Assembly (NCBI GenBank): GCA_964230215.1
Contig: CAXRGQ010000007.1
Coordinates: 992,001-1,056,000, forward strand
Length of the DNA stretch: 64,000 nucleotides
Source: JAUILH01 sp964230215
GTDB taxonomy: Bacteria > Bacteroidota > Bacteroidia > Flavobacteriales_D > JAUILH01
Direction: 5' to 3'
Shown: positions 1 to 8,128 of the stretch, in pieces
How the letters are laid out: each line of letters begins with the position of its first letter
Position numbering within the stretch: position 1 is the stretch's first letter
Notes under the pieces: generated by a model
What the model was told of the DNA's origin: nothing
What the model saw: the letters and a program-made list of their open reading frames with translations, nothing else
Database searches by the model: none
Position numbers and translations under genes: made by a program

Positions 1-1131
1 TTCTTTTAAAAGAACTTCCGTTTTAAAACTGATGAAATCCTTGGCGTTGTTGGCAACGAATTCATTGATTTCTTCGGTAGTATGCTTTTGAGCAAATGAG
101 TCTGGGTCATCACCATCAGGGAATAAGGCAATGCGCACATTCATCCCTTGCTCCAATATCATATCAATCCCCCTAAATGAGGCTTTTATGCCAGCAGCAT
201 CTCCATCGTAAAGTATGGTAATGTTCTGTGTATAGCGTTGGATGAGATTTATTTGTCCTTCGGTTAACGCCGTACCAGAAGAAGACACCACGTTATCCAC
301 ACCGTTTTGATGCAGGGCAATTACGTCTGTATATCCCTCAACTAACAAACAATTATCTTGTCTTAGTATACCAGATTTGGATTGATATAAGCCGTATAAG
401 ACTTTGCTTTTATTGTATATATCACTTTCGGGCGAATTGAAATACTTGGCAATTTTTTTGTCACTACGCAAGGTTCTGCCGCCAAAGCCAACTACACGTC
501 CGGTTAGATTGTGAATAGGGAACATCACGCGTCCTCTAAAGAAGTCGTAATAGCCTTTGTCGTTCTTTTTGGATAGACCAAGTGTCACCAAATGATCTGG
601 ATTGTAACCTGCTTTTTTGGCCGCATCTGTTAACTGAGATCCGTCCTCGAGACAATACCCCAGGTTAAACTTCTTGATGATATCTTCTGTAAAGCCACGT
701 TCCTTAAAATAGGATAGACCCACCGCACGCCCTTGTTTTTCCTCCCATAAATTGTGCTCGAAATGCTCCAGCGCAAACTTATTTATGAGGAACAGGGCTT
801 CTCGCTCGTTCCGCTGAGCAATTTCTTCTGGGGTGGCTTTCTCTTCCGGAATCTCAATATTATACTTGTCTGCAAGCCAGCGCAATGCCTCTGGGTAAGA
901 CATGGCTTCATGCTCCATCAGAAATGTCACCACATTTCCACCTTTACCTGAACTAAAGTCTTTAAAGATTTGCTTGGCCGGTGATACCATAAAAGAAGGC
1001 GTCTTCTCCTTAACAAAAGGAGACAAGCCTTTCAAACTACTGCCTGCACGTTTTAATTGAACGAATTCGCCAATTACCTCCTCAATGCGGGATGTAGTAA
1101 AAATGTCTTCTATGATTTCCTTTGGGATCAT
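1..1131 (-). CDS. dnaG: DNA primase DnaG, N-terminal 377 residues (cut by window edge)
   Basis: Primase makes RNA primers at the replication fork. The frame opens with ATG at 1131 (MIPKEIIEDIFTTSRIEEVI) and stays open to base 1, so the C-terminal helicase-binding part is outside the window. Residues 20-65 match the usual zinc-binding domain in layout (EKTPSF at 42-47, GKGGNVV at 62-68). The four zinc ligands expected from the E. coli enzyme are replaced by Ser37, Val40, Asp58 and Ser61. The catalytic core follows, with a TOPRIM region containing LLVEGYTDVIALHQ and ILYDGDAAG. A TAnnTTTG box lies 6 nt before the start. It is divergent from trhO. Identity is very secure; loss of zinc binding is read directly from the sequence. 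Confidence 0.96.
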   Translation of the reverse strand, partial: MIPKEIIEDIFTTSRIEEVIGEFVQLKRAGSSLKGLSPFVKEKTPSFMVSPAKQIFKDFSSGKGGNVVTFLMEHEAMSYPEALRWLADKYNIEIPEEKATPEEIAQRNEREALFLINKFALEHFEHNLWEEKQGRAVGLSYFKERGFTEDIIKKFNLGYCLEDGSQLTDAAKKAGYNPDHLVTLGLSKKNDKGYYDFFRGRVMFPIHNLTGRVVGFGGRTLRSDKKIAKYFNSPESDIYNKSKVLYGLYQSKSGILRQDNCLLVEGYTDVIALHQNGVDNVVSSSGTALTEGQINLIQRYTQNITILYDGDAAGIKASFRGIDMILEQGMNVRIALFPDGDDPDSFAQKHTTEEINEFVANNAKDFISFKTEVLLKE

Positions 1132-1137
1132 GTAATG

Positions 1138-1145
1138 CAAAGATA
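1138..1145 (-). promoter_or_regulatory. -7 promoter box of dnaG
   Basis: TATCTTTG on the minus strand is an exact match to the Bacteroidota -7 consensus TAnnTTTG. It ends 6 nt before the dnaG ATG, implying a nearly leaderless mRNA. No clear TTTG at -33 is seen. Confidence 0.55.
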
Positions 1146-1242
1146 AGGCTTAGCTCTTGTTTTCCCATGCATGTGGGTAACTTTACATGTCCCTATAGGA
1201 GGGGTTTTGAACTAGTTTATCTCAGAAAGCTAATAATTTCCC

Positions 1243-1250
1243 TATTTTTG
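1243..1250 (+). promoter_or_regulatory. -7 promoter box of trhO
   Basis: TATTTTTG matches TAnnTTTG exactly and lies 33 nt before the chosen trhO ATG. It falls inside the longer open frame that begins near 1122, which argues against that longer start. No well-spaced -33 TTG is visible. Confidence 0.5.
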
Positions 1251-1283
1251 CAGCATCTTTTAACCTTAAACCATTGTTATAGC

Positions 1284-2315
1284 ATGCAACTGTACAATAA
1301 TTTAAGTGCTGAAGAAAGAGCGAAACTCATTGATGAGGCGGGAGAAGATCGCCTTACCATATCTTTTTATCAGTACCATCATATCAAGAACCCCGATATT
1401 CTTAGAAAACATTTATACTTCACTTGGGAGAAAATGGATGTACTGGGGAGAATTTACCTGGCGAATGAGGGCATTAACGCCCAGCTGTCGGTACCGGCAC
1501 CAAATTTTGAAGAATTCAAAGCCTTTCTAGATTCAATAGATTTCCTAAAAGGGATTCGCCTAAACATTGCCGTTGAGCAGGACAATAAATCCTTCTTGAA
1601 ATTAAAGGTAAAGGTTAGGCACAAGATTGTGGCAGACGGATTAGATGATGATACCTTTGACGTAACCGATATAGGAACGCATCTAAAGGCGAAAGAGTTC
1701 AATGAGATTATTGCCGATGAAAATACTGTTCTGGTTGATATGCGTAACCATTATGAAAGTGAAATTGGTCACTTTGAAGGGGCAGTAACGCCGGATGTAG
1801 ATACATTTGGGAGTTCGCTCGATTTAATTGAGGAACAACTTAAAGAGCATAAAGAAGACAAGAACCTTGTTATGTATTGTACGGGTGGAATTCGTTGCGA
1901 AAAAGCTAGTGCCTACTACAAACACAAAGGATTTAAGAATGTATACCAGCTTGAAGGTGGCATAATCAACTATGTACGCCAAGTCAAAGAAGAAGGACTA
2001 GAAAACAAGTTTAAGGGTCAGAACTTTGTCTTTGATCAACGTAGAGCTGAGCGCATTAGTGATGATGTGATTGCCCAATGCCACCAGTGTGGTGAGCCAT
2101 TTGATGTACATACGAACTGTGCTAATGAGGCCTGCCATTTATTGTTTATTCAGTGTCCATCGTGTAAGGAGAAAATGAATAATTGCTGTTCGGATGAGTG
2201 CATGGAAATTGTTGCTTTACCAGAAGAGGAGCAGAAAGCATTGCGCAGAGGCAAAGTGGTAAGCAATAAGATTTTTAGAAAAGGACGCTCAGAGAAGTTG
2301 AAGTTTAAGAAGTAG
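1284..2315 (+). CDS. trhO: tRNA uridine(34) hydroxylase TrhO (rhodanese family)
   Basis: TrhO (YceA family) makes 5-hydroxyuridine at tRNA position 34. The chosen start, ATG 1284 (MQLYNNLSAEERAKL), gives 343 residues, the usual size; the open frame extends upstream, but that part has no family resemblance and contains the promoter box. Residues 1-110 form the N-terminal acylphosphatase-like domain. Residues 140-235 are the rhodanese domain with loop MYCTGGIRCEKA and catalytic Cys199. The C-terminal tail carries a Cys-rich cluster between 266 and 306 (CHQC, CPSC, CC, C). It is divergent from dnaG and followed by the inverted-repeat element. Confidence 0.93.
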   Translation: MQLYNNLSAEERAKLIDEAGEDRLTISFYQYHHIKNPDILRKHLYFTWEKMDVLGRIYLANEGINAQLSVPAPNFEEFKAFLDSIDFLKGIRLNIAVEQDNKSFLKLKVKVRHKIVADGLDDDTFDVTDIGTHLKAKEFNEIIADENTVLVDMRNHYESEIGHFEGAVTPDVDTFGSSLDLIEEQLKEHKEDKNLVMYCTGGIRCEKASAYYKHKGFKNVYQLEGGIINYVRQVKEEGLENKFKGQNFVFDQRRAERISDDVIAQCHQCGEPFDVHTNCANEACHLLFIQCPSCKEKMNNCCSDECMEIVALPEEEQKALRRGKVVSNKIFRKGRSEKLKFKK

Positions 2316-2350
2316 GAGTGGTACGGAGATAGTTTTCTAGATGACAAACT

Positions 2351-2501
2351 CCGCTATCGCGAGATTTCATCTCGTGATACTGTATAAAAACGAAATATAA
2401 TTTAATATTCACCTATAGACTATGCAGCAATAGGCCGTTTGTTACTAGCAATTAGGCTGTCGGGGTTTGTAAAATCACGAGATGAAATCTCGCGATAGCG
2501 G
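2351..2501. repeat. 151-bp element bounded by perfect 28-bp inverted repeats (REP/MITE-like)
   Basis: The left arm 2351-2378 begins CCGCTATCGCGAGATTTC. Its exact reverse complement is at 2474-2501. Each arm also holds a small palindrome, CGAGAT-GAA-ATCTCG, so each could fold as its own hairpin. The 95-nt centre has no gene. The element fills most of the 274-nt gap between trhO and the CIA30 gene, where no other feature was found. This layout fits a paired REP-type palindrome (BIME-like) or a small non-autonomous element. No transposase is in the window, so the class is inferred. Confidence 0.7.
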
Positions 2502-2589
2502 TGGTAGTTTATGAATTAGTTTCTGCAAAGCTTGTCAATGTTCAATAGATTTAGTTTAAACTTTTAGTGCATTCATATGTTTATTTAAT

Positions 2590-3126
2590 ATGATCAACAT
2601 TATCATTTCACTATTTCTATTATTCATAATGCCAAACGAAAAGCACACTCTTTACGATTTTAACAAGAATACAGACCCGGATGACTGGGTAATAGTCGAT
2701 GATCGCGTAATGGGAGGTGTGTCACAAGGAGCCATGGATGTGAGTGATGATGGCCATGGCATCTTTACTGGTGATGTGTCCACAGCGAATAATGGTGGTT
2801 TCTCATCGGTGTATTATCACTCTAACAACATTAAAACTGCGGGTAAAAGCAAGATTGTATTGCGTGTGAAGGGAGATGGAAAAACCTATCAGTTTAGGGT
2901 TAAAGACAATAATGAGCACTACTATTCATTTATCAAAAAATTCAAAACAAGCGGACAGTGGGAAACAATTGAAATCAATCTCAACGACATGTATGCAAGC
3001 TTTCGTGGCAGACGCCTAGACATGCCCAATTTTGAGGGTGATCGTATCGAGGAGATCAGATTTCTTATTGCCAATAAGAAAAACGAATCGTTTAAATTGT
3101 TGATTGATAAGATAGAGATGGAATAG
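2590..3126 (+). CDS. CIA30-family protein
   Basis: A 178-residue protein resembling the CIA30 fold (complex I intermediate-associated protein 30, a galactose-binding-like beta sandwich). Diagnostic stretches are DPDDWVIVDDRVMGGVSQG near the N terminus, then NNGGFSSVY, VKGDGKTYQFRVKD and a C-terminal FLIANKKNESFKLLIDKI. The first 15 residues are hydrophobic (MINIIISLFLLFIM), so it may be exported or membrane-anchored. In bacteria the role of this fold is not established, and nothing here ties it to complex I. It converges on fhs with a 7-nt gap and no terminator. Confidence 0.8.
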   Translation: MINIIISLFLLFIMPNEKHTLYDFNKNTDPDDWVIVDDRVMGGVSQGAMDVSDDGHGIFTGDVSTANNGGFSSVYYHSNNIKTAGKSKIVLRVKGDGKTYQFRVKDNNEHYYSFIKKFKTSGQWETIEINLNDMYASFRGRRLDMPNFEGDRIEEIRFLIANKKNESFKLLIDKIEME

Positions 3127-3133
3127 CCTTATA

Positions 3134-4816
3134 CTAACTCAACCCGCTAATCTTCCCATTATTATCAATCGTCATGCCTTCTGATGCTGGGGTAGCCGGC
3201 AAACCAGGCATACGCATCATCTTTCCTAAAATAGGAATAACAAAGCCTGCACCTGCTGCGAATTCAAATTCTCTTACCGTAATTCTAAAGTCTGTTGGAC
3301 GGCCTAAAAGTTTGTCGTTATCTGAGAAGGACTTTTGTGTTTTTGCCATGCATATTGGTAGTGCATTCAAATCTAATTGATCAATTTTCTTTAGGTCGCT
3401 CAAGGCTTGTTTTGAATAGTCAACGCCATCCGCGCCATAGATTTCGCGTGCAATGGTGTCAATTTTATCTTTGATCGAGATCTGCCAATCGTACAATGGC
3501 TTGAATTTGTTCTTACCACTTTCAACTTCCGCTACCACTGCCTCTGCCAGCTCAGTCATTCCGTTTCCACCATCAGCCCATCCTTTCGCAACCACTGCCT
3601 TAACGCCTATGGCTTTACATTTAGCCTGAATAAGTTGTACTTCTTCGTTAGTGTCCGTTGGAAATGCATTAATAGCTACTACTGGTGTTAATCCAAATTT
3701 CTTAACGTTTTCAAGATGCTTTTCAAGATTTGCAAAGCCTGCAGATACACGCTCTATACTCGGTTCGTTGTACTCGTCTTTAGTAGCTCCACCGTGATGG
3801 CGTAATGCTCTTATAGTAGCGACAACTACAACAGCTTCTGGCTTTAATCCTCCCGACACACATTTGATATCCAGGAACTTTTCAGCACCTAAATCGGCAC
3901 CAAAGCCTGCTTCTGTAACGACATAATCTGATAAAGAAAGCCCCATTTTAGTGGCTAAAATCGTGTTGGTTCCTTGTGCAATGTTGGCAAATGGTCCACC
4001 GTGAATAATGGCAGGATTCCCCTCCATGGTTTGCACTAAGTTTGGCTTAACCGCATCTTTCAAGAGAATAGCCATCGCGTTTTCTGCCTTTAAATCTCTT
4101 GCATAGATGGGTTTCTTATCAAAAGTTTGTCCAACGTATATATTACCCAAACGTGTCTTTAAATCTTCAAAGTCTTCCGCCATACAAAGTATAGCCATCA
4201 CCTCTGAGGCTGGCGTAATGTTAAAGCCATCTTCTCTCGGAATTCCGTTAGCAGTGCCTCCTAAGCCAATTACGATATCTCTCAAAGATCTATCGTTCAT
4301 GTCCATCACACGTTTCCATGCAATGGTTCTCGGGTCGATACCAAGGCTCTTAGTTTTACTCTGTATGTTGTTATCAATCAAAGCGGATAACAAGTTGTTT
4401 GCTTTTTCAACGGCAGAAAAATCCCCTGTAAAGTGCAAGTTAATGTCCTCCATGGGAACTACTTGCGAGTATCCACCACCAGCAGCTCCTCCTTTAATAC
4501 CAAAAACAGGTCCTAAAGAGGGTTCTCTCAATACGACAGTCGTTTTCTTGCCAATTTTATTCATTCCCTCAGTTAGACCAATTGAAGTGGTGGTTTTTCC
4601 TTCTCCAGCAGGTGTTGGGGTCATGGCAGTAACTAAAATCAAATGATTCTTCTTGATAGCATCTTTATTCAAAAGGTGTAAGGGCAGCTTGGCTTTGTAT
4701 TTTCCATACATTTCGATCTCATCCTCGTTAATTGCCAATTTCTCAGCAATTGATCTAATGTGTTCCATTTTTGCAGCCTGTGCTATCTCAATATCCGAAA
4801 GTGGTTTCTTTGCCAT
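3134..4816 (-). CDS. fhs: Formate--tetrahydrofolate ligase
   Basis: ATP-dependent ligation of formate to tetrahydrofolate, giving 10-formyl-THF for one-carbon metabolism in the cytoplasm. The 560-residue length is normal for the family. The nucleotide-binding loop TPAGEGKTTTSIGL begins at residue 68, and conserved segments REPSLGPVFGIKGGAAGGGY and GGPFANIAQG are intact. The ATG start is followed by MAKKPLSDIEIAQ. It is transcribed alone. The 173-nt gap to the next gene on the right holds nothing recognised. Confidence 0.97.
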   Translation of the reverse strand: MAKKPLSDIEIAQAAKMEHIRSIAEKLAINEDEIEMYGKYKAKLPLHLLNKDAIKKNHLILVTAMTPTPAGEGKTTTSIGLTEGMNKIGKKTTVVLREPSLGPVFGIKGGAAGGGYSQVVPMEDINLHFTGDFSAVEKANNLLSALIDNNIQSKTKSLGIDPRTIAWKRVMDMNDRSLRDIVIGLGGTANGIPREDGFNITPASEVMAILCMAEDFEDLKTRLGNIYVGQTFDKKPIYARDLKAENAMAILLKDAVKPNLVQTMEGNPAIIHGGPFANIAQGTNTILATKMGLSLSDYVVTEAGFGADLGAEKFLDIKCVSGGLKPEAVVVVATIRALRHHGGATKDEYNEPSIERVSAGFANLEKHLENVKKFGLTPVVAINAFPTDTNEEVQLIQAKCKAIGVKAVVAKGWADGGNGMTELAEAVVAEVESGKNKFKPLYDWQISIKDKIDTIAREIYGADGVDYSKQALSDLKKIDQLDLNALPICMAKTQKSFSDNDKLLGRPTDFRITVREFEFAAGAGFVIPILGKMMRMPGLPATPASEGMTIDNNGKISGLS

Positions 4817-4989
4817 GGTAAAAATTTTACGACAATATACCGATAGTATCGAGACTTTAAAACGAAAGCAAGAGATATTTTGCGCCTGTTATAGCTTCAT
4901 AACGCCTGCATAATATTTTGTTATAATTCGGTAATTGTTTGATTGCAAAGCTCCGAGATAATGGATATATTGCGGTAAAGCTTAAGAAT

Positions 4990-5322
4990 ATGTCAGAATC
5001 AAAATGGAATAGTGAAGAGTTTCTAACTTACTTGATGTTATATGCCGCTAAAACAGACGGACAGATAGAATATCTAGAAACAAAGGATATATCTGATCAT
5101 CATGGTGAAGAGTTGACTGCTCGCATGTGGGATGAGATTCAAGGGGATACTGACCAGGAAGCAGAGAATAAAATTAAGAGCTATGCGAGCACACATGACC
5201 TCAGCAAAAAAGTTGATGAGATCATGTATGAATTAGATAGAGTGTTTTTTGTAAATGGTAGTTACGAAAACGATGAAGTGGACAGATTTATTCAGATTAG
5301 ACGCCTGTTAACGACAGCCTAA
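4990..5322 (+). CDS. Small soluble protein of unknown function (possibly TerB-like)
   Basis: A 110-residue protein if translation begins at ATG 4990 (MSESKWNSEEFLTYLMLYAA); a start at 4939 would add 17 residues. It has no signal peptide or membrane segment. The composition is helical, and a YAAKTDGQIEYLE segment with repeated acidic residues recalls TerB-like helical bundles, but the match is weak and function is not assigned. Its stop codon interlocks with that of the convergent acidic protein: CTAA at 5319-5322 encodes TAA on one strand and TAG on the other. Confidence 0.7.
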   Translation: MSESKWNSEEFLTYLMLYAAKTDGQIEYLETKDISDHHGEELTARMWDEIQGDTDQEAENKIKSYASTHDLSKKVDEIMYELDRVFFVNGSYENDEVDRFIQIRRLLTTA

Positions 5323-5663
5323 TAGTCATCATCATCGTCGTCGTCAGACTCCTCAACATCATCTAGCTCAACACCATCAGAGTCGTCGTACTTATCTTCG
5401 TAATCTTCTTTTACGTCATCTCTTAACTCGCCATCAATGTAGTCGTCATCGTCTTCAATGATAGTTTGAGCCTCAAGAATTGTCATCCTAACAAGGTAAT
5501 ATTTGTCTTCCGCTTCAAACGGAAGAGCACTCACTCGTTTACCTTCTTTGTTGGTAAACTGAATTAAGTGTTGTTCAAATCCATAAGGGTAATTAAGCTT
5601 AATCTGCTCCTGTACCGCTGGATCTAGCTTATCATAATCTTTTACGACTCTTGGCTTGGACAT
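5319..5663 (-). CDS. Small protein with a poly-aspartate tail
   Basis: A 114-residue protein with two parts. Residues 1-65 form a mixed, probably folded domain (MSKPRVVKDYDKLDPAVQEQ, then NYPYGFEQHLI and a KYYLVRMTIL strand). Residues 70-113 are almost entirely Asp/Glu, ending in seven Asp and a final Tyr. The shape (small domain plus acidic disordered tail) recalls the delta subunit of Firmicutes RNA polymerase and nucleic-acid-mimicking proteins, but there is no sequence evidence for that role. It probably belongs to a lineage-conserved family I cannot name. Convergent 4-bp overlap with the left neighbour. Confidence 0.78.
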   Translation of the reverse strand: MSKPRVVKDYDKLDPAVQEQIKLNYPYGFEQHLIQFTNKEGKRVSALPFEAEDKYYLVRMTILEAQTIIEDDDDYIDGELRDDVKEDYEDKYDDSDGVELDDVEESDDDDDDDY

Positions 5664-5817
5664 TTTGTTTTACTTTAAATTTCGCGCCTAAAGTAGTATG
5701 TATTTTTGTTCAGCAATAGAAAAAAGCTGTTTTTTTAGTTACAGAATTAGATTTAAGTTGAATACCCTAGACACTAATTCTGCTGGTTACGTATAATTGC
5801 AGTGTAAATTGTTCGAT

Positions 5818-7215
5818 ATGAAGTATATAATTATAGCTATTCTGTTTTTGAATCCAATACTAGCAGAGTCACAAAAGAGAAAGAAAAAGAATGAGCAAGT
5901 AGTTAAAGAGACTAAGTCAAGTCCAAAAGTGCTTATTGATTGCAATACAGTCTCACCAGTATTTTTCTTGCCTGAAGGGGTAACCGGGGCTGAAAGATCA
6001 GACACAGAAAGTGCGTATAACGATTTAATTAGCTTAGAGTTTAATGCCTATCCTCAAATGACAGTATATCAGTCAACTGTGGAGTCAACGAAATTAAAGG
6101 ACTATCTATCTAAATGGATTGCAGAATCGGAACCAAATACTGTCGATTATAATTATGGCTTGCAAAACGAAGGGCTCATAGTATTGAATAACTTGCTAGC
6201 TAGTGAGACTAAAGGGGTTTATAAGGAAGAAATGTTTCTAACGGAACAATTCGGGACTTCAATGAAAGTAGGACTTGAAATTAGCACAGACACTACAGAA
6301 AAACCACGCTTATGGTATCATAATAATCGCCTGTACAGAGAAACTAGATTAGAAATTGAGCCAACATATATTGATTATGATGGAGTAGGTGATCCCGTAT
6401 ATAATCCTGAGGATTTGGATGCCTTCGGAAATCCTATATATAGAGAACTGTTCGTATATAATATGCCGGAGTCAGAAATTGATTTAAGTATACTTGAATT
6501 TTTTGAAAGTGTCAGACTTTTAAGCAGTGGGAGGCTTCAGAAACAAATAAAAGGCTTGAGCTTTACCTATGATGGACCTGACCATACGAAAGATTTCTTA
6601 GCGCCTGTTTATCTTAACTCAAAATCAGTGGAGAATGGGCAACTATATATGAAGGATGTTGTAAGCAGCTTATTAATCGATAATCAAGCTTCAGGAATAT
6701 CTGTTTATGGGCTTGAAAATATTGTTGTTGAACTGCTACAGTTTGCTAAAGAGGGTGCGTATGATATCTATGAAGGGTCTTATGACGATGAAATGAACAT
6801 TTCATTACTAGAACATTCTGCCTCATCTGGGAGTATTTCTTCGGTTCCATCAGATAAGTTGTTTGATAGCGATGAAGATGGCAGAAAGTTCCTGCAGACA
6901 GTATATATGTATGATTCTGTGCCTGCTCCGACAGGGGTAGATATGTATGGGATGCCCATATATGACCCTAATGACATTGATGACTACGGCAATCCAATTA
7001 TCCACATAGGAAAAGACATTCATAGTCTAGCAATTGATGACATTGCTGGAATACAGTTGCTAGAAGATTGGTATATAAATGAGGAAACAGGAGAACTGTC
7101 TAAGCGCATCAAAGGGTTTACCTTATTAGCTTATAATTTGGGAAGAGACGGAGAGACGGTACATGGAGTTGATCACGAGCTGGGAAGACGTTTCTATTTT
7201 AGATTCAAGAATTAG
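5818..7215 (+). CDS. Secreted protein with two GldN/PorN-like units
   Basis: A 465-residue protein, ATG 5818, with signal peptide MKYIIIAILFLNPILA and then a Lys-rich stretch. It has an internal duplication. Unit A (about 187-250) has GDPVYNPEDLDAFGNPIY and ends GRLQKQIKGLSF. Unit B (about 373-437) has GMPIYDPNDIDDYGNPI and ends GELSKRIKGFTLL. The segment QLLEDWYINEETGELSKRIK resembles the end of GldN/PorN, the T9SS ring-forming periplasmic protein, and QFAKEGAYDIYEGSYDDEM resembles an earlier GldN segment. No gldK-M genes are next to it, so it is more likely a paralogue than the core ring subunit. Assignment is by remembered family patterns. Confidence 0.6.
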   Translation: MKYIIIAILFLNPILAESQKRKKKNEQVVKETKSSPKVLIDCNTVSPVFFLPEGVTGAERSDTESAYNDLISLEFNAYPQMTVYQSTVESTKLKDYLSKWIAESEPNTVDYNYGLQNEGLIVLNNLLASETKGVYKEEMFLTEQFGTSMKVGLEISTDTTEKPRLWYHNNRLYRETRLEIEPTYIDYDGVGDPVYNPEDLDAFGNPIYRELFVYNMPESEIDLSILEFFESVRLLSSGRLQKQIKGLSFTYDGPDHTKDFLAPVYLNSKSVENGQLYMKDVVSSLLIDNQASGISVYGLENIVVELLQFAKEGAYDIYEGSYDDEMNISLLEHSASSGSISSVPSDKLFDSDEDGRKFLQTVYMYDSVPAPTGVDMYGMPIYDPNDIDDYGNPIIHIGKDIHSLAIDDIAGIQLLEDWYINEETGELSKRIKGFTLLAYNLGRDGETVHGVDHELGRRFYFRFKN

Positions 7216-8086
7216 TTCTCACAGGTTCGATATGTACGTGCACATCCGCAATTTCTGGGAAGTGCTCCCTTAATTCGTCTTTTACTTTGTGGGCAATATC
7301 ATGACCTTTTACAACTGAAATGTCACCCGGCACGCGAACATGTAAGTCTACATGATAGGTAAGGCCTGTTTTGCGTATATAGCATTTTTCAGTATTCTTA
7401 ACACCCTCAATCATGATGCAGATCTTGCGGATTTTCTCCACCATCTCATCATAGGTTTGTTCATCTAAAATTTCACCCAGTGCAGGTCTAAAGATCTTGT
7501 AGGCATTATAAACAATAATAAATGAAGCGATAAGTGCAGCCCAATCATCTGCAGATTCATATCCCGGACCTAAGATTAAAGCAATGGAAATACCTATTAA
7601 AGCGGTTAATGACGTAATAGCATCACTTCTATGGTGCCAAGCGTCTGCTACAAGTGCACTGCTGTTGATAGTTTTACCTTTTCTTACCATATAGCGGTAC
7701 ATAAACTCTTTGTACGCAACAATTCCAACAAGCACATAAATAGTAAATTCTTTAGGTAGTTTGTGGGGGGTCTGAATTTGAATAACCGAATTGTAAGCAA
7801 TAACACAGGCTGAAACTACCAAAAAACCCACAACCAAAAAGGTAATCAATGGTTCGGCACGTCCATGACCGTAAGGATGATTATCGTCTGCAGGTTTTGT
7901 GCTGTACTTTAAGCCAAATACAACAAGGGCAGAGGAGAAGACATCTGTGGTAGATTCAATAGCATCTGCTACAAGTGCATAAGAGTTCCCCAGTACCCCA
8001 GCAACAAACTTTATGATAGCAAGGGCAAGATTAGCGACAATGCTAATAAAGGCTGCTCGTATGGCTTCTTGGCGGTTCTCTCTCAT
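7205..8086 (-). CDS. Cation diffusion facilitator (CDF) family metal transporter
   Basis: A 293-residue inner-membrane divalent-metal/proton antiporter of the FieF/YiiP type. N-terminal membrane helices carry the first metal motif in LVADAIESTTD (Asp41, Asp48) and the later one in VADAWHHRSDA. A cytosolic ferredoxin-like domain follows, with ILDEQTYDEMVEKIRK, HVDLHVRVPGDISV and HVHIEP near the C terminus. Metal specificity (Zn, Fe, Mn) cannot be read from sequence alone. It overlaps the convergent GldN-like gene by 11 bp. A TAnnTTTG box lies 8 nt before the ATG. Confidence 0.93.
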   Translation of the reverse strand: MRENRQEAIRAAFISIVANLALAIIKFVAGVLGNSYALVADAIESTTDVFSSALVVFGLKYSTKPADDNHPYGHGRAEPLITFLVVGFLVVSACVIAYNSVIQIQTPHKLPKEFTIYVLVGIVAYKEFMYRYMVRKGKTINSSALVADAWHHRSDAITSLTALIGISIALILGPGYESADDWAALIASFIIVYNAYKIFRPALGEILDEQTYDEMVEKIRKICIMIEGVKNTEKCYIRKTGLTYHVDLHVRVPGDISVVKGHDIAHKVKDELREHFPEIADVHVHIEPVRTNS

Positions 8087-8094
8087 CTACGCCG

Positions 8095-8102
8095 CAAATA
8101 TA
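8095..8102 (-). promoter_or_regulatory. -7 promoter box of the CDF transporter
   Basis: TATATTTG on the minus strand, an exact TAnnTTTG match 8 nt before the ATG at 8086. No -33 TTG is obvious. Confidence 0.5.
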
Positions 8103-8128
8103 CGGTATACTGTAGAGATGCTTTAGGT

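Noticed and set aside
754..951. Short plus-strand frame inside dnaG
   Set aside because: Antisense shadow of a strongly conserved primase coding region; no promoter or family match.
1122..1283. Longer N terminus for trhO starting near 1122
   Set aside because: The extra 54 residues match no family, overlap the dnaG start region and contain the TAnnTTTG box.
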